In this document: piece by piece, positions 1 to 10,500 of the stretch | Layout of the letters: every line of letters begins with the position of its first letter | Position numbering within the stretch: the first letter of the stretch is position 1 | NCBI GenBank assembly: GCA_014058105.1 | Contig: JACGCM010002207.1 | Location: 248,001-312,000, forward strand | Length of the DNA stretch: 64,000 bases | From: Kingdonia uniflora | Lineage: Eukaryota > Streptophyta > Magnoliopsida > Ranunculales > Circaeasteraceae | Reading direction: 5' to 3' | Program-made: the position numbers and the translations under genes | Notes under the pieces: model-generated | What the model was told of the DNA's origin: nothing | The model's input: only the letters and a program-made list of their open reading frames with translations | The model's database searches: none

Positions 1-6
1 GAGCAG

Positions 7-321
7 TTGAGGGAACTCTCCGTCAAAAATTACTTGCACAACAAAGACAAAAAGGAGAATCTATATTCTTTATTTAACCTTAAGCAAGTACTAGGAGAGA
101 AGCTCGAGACGTTCACTAAGAAGTTGCTAGAGTTGGCTCGAAAGGTGGATCTGCTTGATAAGAAGATTACAATTTTGGCCTTCACCAATGCTTTACTCGT
201 CGATGGAAGGGCAAAGGAGTACCTCATTCTAAACAAGCCTATGACTTTGGAGGACATGATCGAAAAAGTCAGCAGGTATATCGATCTCGAAATAATGGTG
301 GCTGACAGACAGAAAACTTAA
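7..321 (+). pseudogene. Retrotransposon gag fragment
   Basis: A 104-codon open stretch resembles the C-terminal half of the plant retrotransposon gag domain. It has a segment on a flexible linking region (LFNLKQVLGEKLETFTKKLL), then an alternating helix with ILAFTNALLV and a PMTLEDMIEKVSRYIDLE tail. In intact relatives this builds the virus-like particle. The N-terminal part lies before the window. A stop follows at 319-321, and the next 500 bases show only frame-shifted remnants of the zinc-knuckle region. Confidence 0.75.
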
Positions 322-842
322 AAATCAACATTGACAGCTAGAAATCAATCCAAAAGCCAAAATTTCAACCGTACTGCTGATTAAGGAGAAGACAGGAAGC
401 AAACAAAATCTAATGAAGATCGACTTCGGAAAGGCAGTAATATGCCAAAACCCTGTCTTCCCAAGATGACTGTTACCATAACCAACATTTATCCTATATT
501 TCAGAAGGATAAGTTTTTTCGCAATACACAGTATCTCCAACTCATTGATAACAAACCATATTGTATTCACCATAAAGTCTAACATCATGAGACAAAGCAT
601 TGTTTCGCTTTACAGCGACTGTTGGAGTATATTTTTGTGGATGGACGAATGAATGAATACATCGTGGACGTTGAAAGTTACAAGAACAGGAGTTACAGAC
701 TTCCCACGGAGGTCGTATAGGTCAAAGAAATGACAGAGGAGAAGCAATTATACCATATCTCCCTCAGCCACTTCTTTGAGACTCATACTATTAACCAAAT
801 GAAAACAGGAGCAAAAAACGACGTATCGGCTAATGTCACAAC

Positions 843-1337
843 TTGTCCTTGGACGATAAAAAAGCTCGATTACTCCCCGTATCAAGCTCTCAGCGCACAG
901 GGATCTCTTTTGACAATTGTGATGTTTGCCACGTCAACTTTCCTCACCATGATACATTGGTGATCATGTTGAAAATGAGAAATGTCGTGCTGCATACAAT
1001 GATGGTAGATACTGGTAGTAGTATCGAGCTAATTTTTCAAAGTACGATTGATCAAATGGGGCTGGCCGACAAAGTACAGCCTAGTGACATTGATATTTAT
1101 GGATTCAACGGTTCTAGAGAAGAATATGTAGGAAAGATCATACTTCCTATTACGGCAGGACCAACAACAGTGGACGTTGTATTTTATGTTATCAATGCAA
1201 AATTCTGTTATTTGGGGATAATGGGACGCTGCTGGTTACATAATATGCGAGCCATTCTGTCGACCTATCATTTGGCGATGCGATTCGAATGGAATGGCGG
1301 TATTTATGAAACCAATGACAATCAGAAGCTAGCTTGA
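843..1337 (+). pseudogene. Retropepsin-like aspartic protease region of the gypsy element
   Basis: The frame contains MMVDTGSSIELIF, the retropepsin active-site signature D-T-G-S-S followed by hydrophobic residues, at about residues 55-67. Further on come a flap-like glycine segment (YGFNG) and a hydrophobic stretch (FCYLGIMGRCWLH) matching the usual I-L-G-R-x-W-L-H motif. The protease releases the pol products. The catalytic Asp is intact, but a stop at 1335-1337 separates it from the reverse transcriptase, which continues in the same frame downstream. No credible start codon is implied, because the domain belonged to a polyprotein. Confidence 0.88.
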
Positions 1338-1436
1338 GCCGGTGAAAATATTGTTACCATTGTACCAAAACCTTCGATACCACAGCTCGTATAGCAATTA
1401 CATAAAACAATAAGGAATATTACAGAAAACCTTATA

Positions 1437-2489
1437 GTGAACTCTGCAAAAAACCAGCAGCCAAATACAAAAATTACAGAATACATTGAAATCAGTGGCA
1501 ATAAACGAGGAACATTCATTGGAACTCTTCTGCCCACAGCAGAACGAGATGCTCTTAATCAGTTCCTTAAAGATAACAATGATGTCTTTACTTGGACATT
1601 TTACAAAATGTCAGGCATCGATCTCAATCTGGCCTGCCATAAGCTTAATTTGAAAGATAAAGCTGAAGCCGTTAAATAAAAACAAAGAACTTTAGCACCA
1701 AGACTCCGAGAGGAAGTCAACAGGGAGATCGATAAACTTATTAAAGTTGGTTTTGTCCGAAAAGCCAATTATTCGGAATGGATCTCGAACATTGTAGCAG
1801 TACCAAAGAAAAATGGCAAGATCAGAGTGTACGTGGATTTTACGGACCTCAATAAACGTACTATGAAGGATAGTTTTCTACTTCCTATCATAAACCACCT
1901 GCTCGATTCTACTGCGGGGCACGAACTATTATCCATGATGGATGCCGCATCAGGGTACAATCAAATACCTCTGCTACCCGACGATCAAGAGAAAACAACT
2001 TTTATTACAAAGCATGGCCTGTATTGTTACAGGGTTATGCCTTTCTGTCCCAAGAATGTTGAAGCCACTTATCAAAGGTTGATGACCCAAATGTTCAAAG
2101 ACCATCTTGAAAAAATGATGGAAGCATACATTGATGATATGTTGTGTAAAAGTCTCAAAAAGGAGAACTATATCGCAGATTTATAAACAACTTTTAAAAT
2201 TCTCTGTTTCTACAAAATGAGACTCAATCCTGATAAGTGCCATTTCGGGGTCCAGTCAGGCAAATTCTTGGGACATTTGATTAGCAAGCAAAACATAGGG
2301 GCTGATCCAGATCGTATTCGTGCACTGTTATTTATGCCTTCTCCAAAAATAAAGAAAGACGTACAGAAGCTTGTAAGCAAGATAACATTAATAAATCGTT
2401 TTGTCTCCAAGTCTTCAGATCGGTGTCGATGGTTATTCAACCTACTGCGTGAAGGGACAACAAAAAAGAAATCTAAAAAAAAATCTTAA
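1437..2489 (+). pseudogene. Reverse transcriptase domain (gypsy), interrupted
   Basis: One plus-strand frame, broken by stops at 1677 and 2184, encodes a Ty3/gypsy reverse transcriptase. Visible blocks are the linker VGFVRKANYSEWISNIVAVP, KKNGKIRVYVDFTDLNKRT, LLSMMDAASGYNQI (first catalytic Asp), the TTFITKHGLYCYRVMPF block, and EAYIDDML, the Y-x-D-D catalytic motif. The thumb-side NPDKCHFGVQSGKFLGHLIS is also present. In an active element this copies RNA into DNA. The catalytic Asp residues persist, but the frame ends in an A-rich run near 2460-2489, where a frameshift moves the sequence into another frame. Confidence 0.93.
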
Positions 2490-3252
2490 GATCGAATGGA
2501 CTCCAGAATGTGAAGCAGCATTTCAGGAACATAAACGTTATTTGAGCAAACTACTAGTGATGAGTACACCTAAGGAAGGAGAAGAGTTTACTATATATCT
2601 TTTCGTTACCGATGAATCATTGAGTTCTATCTTTATTTGACTTGATGAGAAGACGGATAAACCTATTTACTTCATCAGCAAAACTCTCACTCCATCAGAA
2701 TTCTGATATAGCAAGATCAAGAAACTAATGTTAGCTCTCGTCTACACATCACAAAAGTTAAAACAGTATTTCCAATCCCACTCAGTTCGAGTAATGAAAA
2801 ATTATCTTTTGCGCGAAATCTTGTCCAAACGAGAGAAATCCAGATGAGTACAACAATGGTCGGTAACTCTCGATGAACATGACATATGTTTTGAACCACG
2901 ATATTCTAAAAAAGGTCAAGCAGTAGCAGATTTTCTTACAGACTTCCCAATAGAAGATCCTAACTGGGAAGAAAATAGTACAGATATAAATGAAGAACAG
3001 TTCAAGGAAAAGTTAGACTATATAACTTAAAAGGGTTGGCGTGTTTTAACTGATGGTTCTGCCGGACCTGTGGGGTCAGGCATAGGCATCGTACTTATTA
3101 CGCCTTCCAATGACAGAATTGAAAAAGTAATCAAACTCAACTTCGAAGCTACCAACAATAAAATCGAATATGAGATATAAATTCACGGTCTAGATATGGC
3201 TCTAGAGATTGGAGTTTCCAAGTTATCTGTGTATACAGACTCTTTACTCATC
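2482..3252 (+). pseudogene. RT connection and RNase H domain (gypsy), interrupted
   Basis: After the frameshift the homology resumes with IEWTPECEAAFQEHKRYLSK (the usual W-x-x-E-C-x-x-A-F connection motif). Then come KPIYFISKTLT and a RNase H fold with LTDGSAGPVGSGIGIVL (catalytic Asp), a later NNKIEYE (Glu) and YTDSLL (Asp). The domain would remove the RNA strand during replication. Stops at 2638, 2704, 2845, 3028 and 3178 inactivate it. Homology stops near 3252, just after YTDSLLIMI, exactly where the inverted integrase begins. Confidence 0.87.
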
Positions 3253-3254
3253 AT

Positions 3255-3800
3255 GATAATTCTTACTCCCAATTACCCTTCTTCTTTGTCAGCCGCTTCT
3301 TGATTCCATCGATGATAGTTCAATTGGTTATTTTGGCCTGACCATTTCCTTGTGGGTAGTATGGATTGGATGAAGAGTGGATGATGTTGTGCTGATTGAG
3401 GAACTCAATGACTCTGAAACCAACGAACTGAGGTTCATTGTCAATTCTGATGAGATGAGGGCGGCCAAAATGTATTATGATTGTTTCCCATATAAATTTG
3501 ATGAATTCGTCTTCACATGTGCGACATAGAGGAACTGATTCCACCCACTTGATGAAGTAATTCGTTACTACTAGAAGGTACTTTCGCCTGCCTGGTGCAG
3601 TGGGGAATTCTCCTACGAGGCTAAGGGCTCATCGTCTAAGCGGCCAAATAATGTTGCTATAATAGAGTTCCAAGGCTGAAGCTCGAATTTGGGGTCCATG
3701 TCGCTGGCAGGCATCACACGTACTTACATATTCGATTGCTTAAGCTTTCATTTTAGGCCACAAAAATCCTTGAGTAAGAGCTTGATTGGCTAAAGATCAT
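3255..3800 (-). pseudogene. Inverted integrase segment with degraded DDE triad
   Basis: Read on the minus strand, this shows the zinc-binding C-D-A-C-Q-R-H-G end of the H2C2 finger, the core start GRRKYLLVVTNYFIKWVES, then FGRPHLIRIDNEPQF and YYPQGNGQAKITN. These are standard gypsy integrase blocks. Only the middle Asp (RIDNEPQF) keeps the expected identity: the first position reads VVTNYF instead of V-T-D-Y-F, and the NGQAE glutamate is Lys. Stops lie near the zinc finger and after QAKITN. The strand is opposite to the protease, RT and RNase H immediately upstream. Confidence 0.88.
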
Positions 3801-3867
3801 CCTGCTACATAGGAACTGCAAGTGCAACAAAGATCAAAGATCAGCTCGATTGGCTAAAGACTGTTTT

Positions 3868-4268
3868 GGTAAGCCGTTACGAAACAGCTAAGATCAGAAC
3901 GTTACACAATCTAATCAAAGAATATCAAACATATATTGTAACGTTCATCATTAAGGATAATAATGGTCGTCAAACGGTCATATTGTAAGACATATAAATA
4001 GGACCAGAGAATTTGATATGAGGAGACAGAAGACAGAGGGATACTCACTCAAACTTTATACAAAATACTCAGAGTTTCTCTTGTATTATCTAGCAGCTAT
4101 CAATAAATTATTCTCTTTCTATATCCTCAAGAGAGGTGGTGGTTTTTAACCTATTCAAAGGTTTTCCACGCTAAAACTTTGTGTTATTATTCTCCATTAT
4201 TCATCTAAGAAGCTTTGAATATCCTTGGTGTAGAGGCTAAGTTTAGATCACGAAATTAGGCTATTATA
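3868..4268 (+). repeat. LTR of the gypsy element (family shared with 56.5 kb)
   Basis: This non-coding stretch has LTR architecture: a TATA box (3993-4000), a transcript-like region with AATAAA (4102-4107), and a terminal CTATTATA that corresponds to CTATTACA in the other copy, so the LTR would end in CA. The reverse complement of about 56505-56885 matches it across the whole length with scattered substitutions. The left boundary is uncertain; 3868 is where the match to the other copy becomes clear. Confidence 0.8.
3993..4000 (+). promoter_or_regulatory. TATA box of the gypsy LTR
   Basis: TATAAATA followed by GG lies in the expected place between the U3-like and R-like parts of the LTR. The inverted copy at 56.5 kb reads CTATTTATAGG on the plus strand, so the element is conserved between copies. 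This is the likely start region for element transcription toward the right. Confidence 0.65.
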
Positions 4269-4488
4269 CCACTCATATCTACCAAATGGGCTTTGCAGGA
4301 GTACTCTTTTACAACTGATATTACCGGCGATGATTACTTCCTGCTTTACCGGCGATGTTTTGCCTTATTTCTCGTAAGTTTTCATCTTTTAGTGTGTCAG
4401 GCTGACATCCTTGGCCAAAAATCATCAAACCTATTATCTATCAAGATATGATGACCTATCTGACAATACTCGTAGCACTGATACTGCT

Positions 4489-4716
4489 GAAGATACAAAA
4501 AATATTAATTTTCTAAATAAACTTGAATAAACAAAAAATAAATAACTAAAACTATTAATTAAAAATATTATACCTCGATTAATTAGAAAAGACCGCTGAT
4601 GTGAAGATAAAAAAAATATTAATTTTCTATATAAACTTGAATAAACAAAAAATAAATAACTAGAACTATTAATTAAAAATATTATACCTCGATTAATTGG
4701 AAAAGGCCGCCGATGT
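4489..4716 (-). repeat. Two-unit 114-bp tandem duplication at the end of a PMD exon
   Basis: Units 4489-4602 and 4603-4716 have a 114-bp period and differ at only a few positions. Each unit holds the last codons of the minus-strand plant-mobile-domain exon (ISGLF-stop-LIE in one unit, IGGLFQLIE in the other) followed by intron-like AT-rich sequence beginning GTATAAT on the minus strand. The unit therefore spans an exon end and its donor site. The left unit has a stop within the duplicated coding part. Confidence 0.9.
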
Positions 4717-5334
4717 ATTTCACCTCCTGTTTCAATGCTTGGTTAAGGCAGTAGTAGAGATGTCCTAATATAGCGGAGTCAAAGTCGATAGTAGGTCTAT
4801 TTTTCTCTATGAGGAGAATTTGACCCAACAACTTTAGTCGAGCCCAACTTTTCGAGTTCCCAAATGCTCTAAAGATTGTATTAGTATTAGCGGGATCTTG
4901 ATGTTTACTCTGGTATGGTCAAGGTAAGTCCGGAGGTGAGCAAAACTAATACATCCCTTTTCATAATATTTAGATTGTATATTGGGGAAAAATTTTAGGG
5001 CGTTACCGTATTCCATGTATGACTCATCCAATACCACCGACTCTCCTATCCCGATACCTATCCCGATATACACTGTAAAATCTCTAGGAGCGATTCCTAG
5101 CTCTCTACAAGGTAGGTGAAATGTATGAATGGTTGCCCACTCAACCATCGATACTATTACTTGGTTGTCGGAGTTTCCAATTTTACAATCAAATAAACTC
5201 ATCAAATTGGTAGCCTTTAATTTCTGCTTCAAGTGAGGTACCTCAATAAGTATTAAGTACATTTCACGGAGCTTGACTAACGCCGATCTACATTTAAATC
5301 TAACTCGAGCCTGTAACGACATTAATAAACACAA
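4688..5334 (-). pseudogene. Plant mobile domain (PMD / MAIN-like) relic
   Basis: The minus strand encodes ATIHTFHLPCRELGIAPRDF and a following glycine-rich LPxDGxPV-like segment, the hallmark of the plant mobile domain ('aminotransferase-like, plant mobile domain') found in MAIN-type proteins and in many transposons. A 166-codon frame ends at 4834. In another frame the homology continues as AILGHLYYCLNQALKQEVKY then IGGLFQLIE, the conserved R-L-C-x-A-x-K-x-x-x-x-I-G-G block, ending at a donor-like GTATAAT. One frameshift near 4834 breaks the domain. Upstream, a minus-strand open stretch at 5423-5638 may be a preceding exon; I do not recognise it. The role is unknown; host MAIN proteins act in silencing and meristem maintenance. 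Confidence 0.8.
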
Positions 5335-5769
5335 ATAAGAATATCTAAACTAAATTCTACCGGAAGTAAATACTTTGAAATGAGTATAAAACCAATAATT
5401 TTCTAATTTGCATTGTTTCAACTTAGCGATATAGTAGCAACTGATATGGAAAAATGACCATTCCCATCCGATTATGCGAGTCACCGAAAGTCACGTGATT
5501 CATAATTTTGCGGGAGAGGTGGAAGAGGTTCGGTGGAGACATTGAGTACTTCGTAAGTGATTTTCTGCTTCTTGCCCGATAAAAATTGCATTTAAGAAAC
5601 ATAATCTTCGCCTTCATCGGACTCAAATTCCTCCTCATCGTATTCTTCCTCCGCTGACGACATCGTCAAATCCTGCATGAAAGTTAAATACTAATTTATA
5701 TAATGACCACCACAATACCAATTTATATAAACCAAGCGAAAACTTGACAATATTAATGAATCTTGTAAG

Positions 5770-6250
5770 GATGTTTATAGACTTGTTTGGGATAAGAACT
5801 GTGTACCAAAGTACTAATTCATTGCATGGTAAGCTATGAAGAATAAGCTCAAAACAAGGGATTTTTTTGTTAAAATTGGCAAGCTAAAGAGATCATGCTA
5901 CTCATTTTGTGACTCTAAAGATAAGAATAAAGACCATCTCTATTTTAAATTTACATTCACCAATCTCATTTGGTCCAAGGTAATTACTAGCCTGGGGTAC
6001 TCTAGAACTGTATTTGGATGGGATGCAGAAACTCAATGGATTATAGGAAACGCTACAGTTGACCCTACAAGAGGTAAACTTCACAAAAGAGCTTTTTTTG
6101 CAATTTTTTATCATGCATGGTTATAGAGAAATGCAAGACAATTCAAGAATGAATCAAATATTGTTGATATTATCTTCAGAAAGATCTTCTTTGAAGCCTC
6201 ATACAAGTGTAAAGCTTCTAGTCATAACTCCAACAACTTAATCAGTAACA
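5770..6250 (+). pseudogene. LINE reverse-transcriptase C-terminal fragment (zf-RVT)
   Basis: The frame contains KNKLKTRDFFVKIGKLKRSC, then CYSFCDSKDKNKDHLYFKF and NLIWSKVITSLG. This is the zinc-binding region that ends plant L1-type LINE polyproteins (K-L-x-T-x-D ... C-x-F-C ... D-H-L-F-F-x-C). After a stop at 6124, another run (RNARQFKNESNIVDIIFRKI) gives the usual tail. No poly-A end or target duplication is clear. It is a dead 5'-truncated fragment. Confidence 0.8.
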
Positions 6251-6394
6251 TTACTCCAACAATTTAATCCTAACTACTATATCAGCAAATTCAAGCCTAA
6301 ATTCAGCATATTAATACCCTAAATTCTACCATGCAATCAGCTCACAATACCCTAAACTATTAAATCACAATACTTACCTAAAAGAGAGAAAAAA

Positions 6395-6398
<4 letters not shown>

Positions 6399-6437
<39 letters not shown>
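6399..6437. repeat. (GA)n microsatellite
   Basis: An uninterrupted AG dinucleotide run of about 19 units. Confidence 0.97.
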
Positions 6438-6439
<2 letters not shown>

Positions 6440-6733
6440 CCTGAAGACAAAGGAGGCTTGATTTGATTGAATGGAACTATTGAAGTTTGACTCTAAACTC
6501 TGCAAGTCTCTTTCTCCCTTTTGATTTGGTTTAATTTGAGAAGAGAGAATACATATCCATCTTAAGGTTTCAGACTATCAGGCGCCTAAGACTTGGGTGC
6601 CTAAATTTTTTTAAAATAAGTTAGGCGCCTAAGATTTAGACGCCTGCTTATTTATTCAAATAGGCGCCCCAAGTGTTATGCGCCTATTGAAATTAACTTA
6701 AAATCCAAGTCAAATACTGTTGGAGGAAATAGA

Positions 6734-6781
6734 GCCTCACTGACTTGGATTTGGCTTTTTATTCAACCAAGTCAATGAGGC
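6734..6781. repeat. Short hairpin, 15-bp arms
   Basis: GCCTCACTGACTTGG (6734-6748) and CCAAGTCAATGAGGC (6767-6781) pair with one mismatch around an 18-base loop. The surrounding 6570-6700 holds several degenerate copies of TAGGCGCCT. It could be the core of a small MITE, but I see no target duplication. Confidence 0.7.
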
Positions 6782-7200
6782 ACTTTAGGAGATGCTCTAA
6801 TACTTGTAAAAAATTTGACATTTTTTTGTTAGTTTAAGTAACCATGAGTAATAGGCAGCTTATACTATTTTAGAGTAGTTTCATGGATTATTTTTGGTGA
6901 TCGTATAATTTTGTGGAGGGTGTTATCTTCGTCAATCTCTAAGTAGCCCGGTCGACACATTAACGTCCTTCGCTAGCAATGCCCGCAGTAAGTACTCAGT
7001 ACCACAAGAAAAAGTTCGGTCCTAAGCGCTTAGGACCGAGAACCGTCCTAAGTGCCTCTTCAACAGACATGTATCCTATTTAACCTCCCTCCTTAACCAC
7101 AGTTAATTAGTTGTCAAGTAATTTACCATCTCCTCTAATTAAGGGTAGAACATCAATTCTAAGATTTTGTTTTCCTATTTTTGTAAATTATCTTTCTTTT

Positions 7201-7645
7201 AGGGTGTGTTTGGAAGCCTTAATTAATTTTCCTTGAGAAACCATTTCTCGGGAAACCATTTCTCAGGAGAAAACTATGTTTCTCATCTAAGTAGATGGGA
7301 AACTATTTCTCACTTTTTGGCCTATATTTTCCTTATGAGAAAACCCATTTCTCATTTTATTTTGATTGCCAAATACCCAAAGTTATAAACCATTTTTAAA
7401 ATTTTATTTTCTCACTTGGTTTCACATTTTTTTGGGCTACCACACGCACCCTTATATAAATCACTATAGTTGGCACAAGAGAAAAAAGAGATGAGAAGTG
7501 GAACACTTTTTTTGCTTATATTTTCCTTATGAGAAAACACATTTCACATTTTATTTTGGTTGCCAAATACCCAAAATGAGAAGCTATTTTTAAATTTTAT
7601 TTTCTCACTTGGGTTCACATTTTTTTGGACTACCAAACACACCTT
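7201..7645. mobile_element. MITE-like insertion inside the MULE-MITE
   Basis: The insert begins AGGGTGTGTTTGGAAGCC and ends with the complementary GGACTACCAAACACACCTT, the terminal style of many plant hAT/PIF-type MITEs. The right terminus occurs twice, at about 7435-7453 and 7627-7645, because the right half is tandemly duplicated. No clean target duplication is visible. Confidence 0.6.
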
Positions 7646-7700
7646 TATATAAATCACTACAATTGGCGCAAGAGAAAAAGGAGAGGAGAAGTGGAGAACT
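7320..7700. repeat. About 190-bp direct duplication
   Basis: About 7320-7508 and 7513-7700 are two copies of one sequence. Shared landmarks in order are TATATTTTCCTTATGAGAAA, CCAAATACCCAAA, ATTTTATTTTCTCACTTGG, TTATATAAATCACTA and GGCRCAAGAGAAAAA. The unit covers the right end of the inner MITE plus its flank. Confidence 0.85.
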
Positions 7701-8247
7701 AAAAGAAGTCTTGAAGAAAATTCATCAATTTCCTCATATTTTAAAATTCTTAATCATAAGAAATTAGCAGGGTGCAAAACATGAATTTCCGAGACAAGAG
7801 ATGGCAATTCACTCCATTATAAATTTCTTCATTTTTAAACTAAGGCAAAGAAATTAAATCAGATTTCGTCGTCCTTAGAATTCTGACACTCCCATAGTAC
7901 AATAGAAAAGGCCAGGTGCAAAAAAGTTCATTTGGTGGCCAAAGAGCTTTATACTTAGGGTGAGGATAGTAGATTTGGTATAATAATTAAAAAACTGTAT
8001 TCATGTTATATGTTACTCTACCCTTAATTGGAGGAAAAAAAGATATTTCTTAACAACTAATTAACTATAGTTAAGGAGAATGTGGACATGTGTCGGTTGA
8101 AGAGGCGCTTAGGACCAAACTTTTTCTCCAGTACCGCCTATATTTTGTTTATCGGACAGCTTGTATTAATACTGTTGCTGCCAAGATAAGAAGCACTAAG
8201 TTTTACCGTTTGATTTGTTGTAATTAGTTAACAGTGAAATGTGGATT

Positions 8248-8383
8248 AGACACTGGTCTCACCAACCTTATCCTGGTTTAACAATTGGGCACGGTCAATA
8301 ACACCTATACGACCTGTTAACATGTGTGCTCGTGAATCGGAAGATAAAACATTGAGTAGTACTGGTATAAATAGATATCCAAC
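8248..8383 (-). repeat. Truncated 3' LTR of the copia element, with adjacent PPT
   Basis: On the minus strand this LTR begins TGTTGGATATC, immediately preceded by AGTGGGAGAT (complement of 8384-8393), the polypurine tract that primes plus-strand synthesis. Only the first 136 bases match the 5' LTR, which is about 373 bp; the rest is missing or diverged beyond 8248. Confidence 0.85.
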
Positions 8384-9095
8384 AATCTCCCACTCGACGC
8401 TAACTCAATTTTTCTAAGAAAAAGTATTTAACCCAATTCACAGTCTTATGAAAAACGGATAGCCATCCTTTGTTTTTAAAACCACACATGATAATTTGTC
8501 GAAGACAATATTACATCGAACTTGATGGTCACTCTACGACTAAAAAGACGGCCAACAGAGTTCATGGATAAATTTTGGTCAGGCCTTTGAACGCATGCCT
8601 AATTCATAGTATAGACGTCAGGCTAGCAACCTCAATAACTTTCAAGTATAATTTCTTTATTGGTAAAGTTTAGCGTGTGAATGACAAATATGCACCTTAA
8701 TGATGTGGTAATACATTTCTATTAATGTCCTACAACATGTGTTTACCAGACAAATGTCATTTTAATACTTAAACATACCGTCATACGAAGACCATCGCTC
8801 ATACTGAAATAAAGGCCAAAGGATGTGGAGCCTACCCATATCCAGCCCAAACAAACTTGAGAAACATTTTAGTATTCTCTATAAGCACTTGATACTTAGA
8901 CAACCGTCATGTGATAAAATCACTCATATCTAAAACTTTATTGCAATTGCATAATTGAAACTGAATATGCACACATATAATAACAGATCCAAATATAATA
9001 ACAACTAAATAATCAAAATCAAAACTAAATGTTAACAATTGCGGTAACAGTGAATAAAATTAATTAATAACTATTTCCACATAAAAGAATAATCC

Positions 9096-9668
9096 TCAAA
9101 GAGACACTAACAATCCCATACGCGCAGCATGTCGTCCCCTGAAGGCTGGTATCGGAAGTCCATTAATAAGCAGATCAACAATCATCTCCAATATTAACAA
9201 ATGAGGAATCTCGATAATTTGTTTTTGTACTTTATCAATGATAACGTGATAATTAATTTTAATATACCTGTTATCCATAGTCACGTTATCATTTTTAACG
9301 TACTTGACGACAACCTCATTATCGTAAAATACTTGCAACGGTCTAGAAATCGAATCAACAACCTTCAACTCATAAATAAATTGTTTGAGCCATACAACTT
9401 GTCAGGAAGCCTCATAACAAGCCACATACTCTGCTTCCATGGTTGAGGAAGCTACAAGAAACTGTTTGACACTTCTCCACGAGATAACGCTATGAACAAG
9501 CATAAAAATATAACTAAAAGTAGACTTCTTGTCATCTTTGTCTCCTATAAAATCTAAGTCAGAATAACCCAAAACCATGAGCTCACCTGATCTTCTATAA
9601 ACCAATCTATAATCTTTAGTCCACTTCAAATAACGAAGAACCTTTTTTGCATGCCTGCCAGTGAACAT
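9096..9668 (-). pseudogene. Copia RNase H domain
   Basis: The minus-strand frame reads VLRYLKWTKDYRLVYRRSGE, LGYSDLDFIGDKDDKKSTF, WRSVKQFLVASSTMEAEYVA. This is the canonical copia RNase H: the Asp in YSD, the Glu in EAEYVA and the Asp in YDNEVVVKYVKND (9096-9368 part). A break between 9402 and 9368 shifts the frame. In intact elements this domain ends the polyprotein. Confidence 0.9.
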
Positions 9669-10500
9669 TAGAAGAGTTATGTTGGTACCTTCCTAGCATT
9701 TCGACAACAAATCTGATGTTGGGTCTCATATATATTATGCCATATATGAGGCTACGAACTACTGAAGCATACTCTTTAGCAATGTCTGAAGAAATTATTT
9801 CGTGCGGCATCGTCTTTCTGAAGATATCTCCCTTGACAATAGGGACTTCACCTACTTTGCAATCCTGCATGCTATACTTCTTCAATACTTTATCGATATG
9901 CACACTTTGAGATATGACAAGCATCCCTCTAGTCATGTCTCGCTCAATCTTGATGCCAAGAACATAACTAGCATCTCCCATATCCTTCATATCAAAAGGC
10001 TGGGGTAAAAAGGCTTTTGTCTCTTGAAGAAATTGAATGTCACTGCTAGCAGGTAAAATATCGTCGACGTACAAAACCAAAAATTTAAAATGTTTCCCAC
10101 TCTATTTGAGGTATATACAACGATCCATTTTGTACTCGACAAAGCCGTGGTTTAAAACCATCTCATGAAACTATAGGTACCACTGCCTAGATGCCTGCTT
10201 GAGACCGTAGATAAAGCGATTAAGTTCACAAAATAGTTGTACCTTCCCTTCGATCTCAAAACCTTCGGGTTGGTGCATAAATCTCCTTGTTGAAATGCCC
10301 ATAAAGAAAAGCTGTCTTGACGTCCATCTGATGAAACTCCAAGTCAAAATGCACCATAAGAGCTAAAATAATCCATAATGAATCATTCTTCAAAATTGGT
10401 AAAAAAGTCTCATCAAAGCCAATTCCTAGACGTTGTTTGAAGCTTTCACAACAAGTCTCACTTTGAAATGCTCAACCTTCCTTCAGAATCACATTTGTTC
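9616..10500 (-). pseudogene. Copia reverse transcriptase
   Basis: LYVDDILPASSD gives the Y-V-D-D catalytic motif, followed by FDMKDMGDASYVLGIKIERD. Further upstream, in shifted frames, come the copia blocks MDVKTAFLYGHFNKEIY and RLCRVQNGSLYIP-like remnants. At least two frameshifts and several stops separate the catalytic half from the N-terminal half. Confidence 0.9.

Larger units (their letters stand above)
1..4268 (+). mobile_element. Degraded Ty3/gypsy LTR retrotransposon with rearranged integrase
   Basis: The domains run in Ty3/gypsy order on the plus strand: gag, aspartic protease, reverse transcriptase and RNase H, followed by an LTR-like sequence ending at 4268. The left end lies outside the window. 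Stops and at least one frameshift interrupt every domain, so no polyprotein is possible. The integrase, expected after RNase H on the same strand, is instead on the minus strand at about 3255-3800. The LTR beyond it is again plus-oriented, so an internal inversion is the simplest reading. The gag and protease style resembles the Tat/Ogre side of plant gypsy elements, but I could not test the lineage. Confidence 0.9.
7006..8128. mobile_element. Non-autonomous Mutator-type element (MULE-MITE) with 9-bp TSD
   Basis: The ends are long inverted repeats. About 7006-7150 pairs with about 8016-8128, sharing AGAAAAAGTT, GGTCCTAAGCG, GCCTCTTCAAC, AGTTAATTAGTTGT and CTAATTAAGGGTAGA in order. Immediately outside lie CAGTACCAC (6997-7005) and CAGTACCGC (8129-8137), a 9-bp target duplication with one difference, as expected for Mutator-like elements. 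The left arm contains a 20-bp perfect palindrome (7018-7037) that expands the arm relative to the right one. There is no coding capacity; mobility would need a transposase from elsewhere. Confidence 0.85.

Noticed and set aside
325..600. Minus-strand 91-codon frame
   Set aside because: It lies over the decayed zinc-knuckle region of the gypsy gag, with no supporting features.
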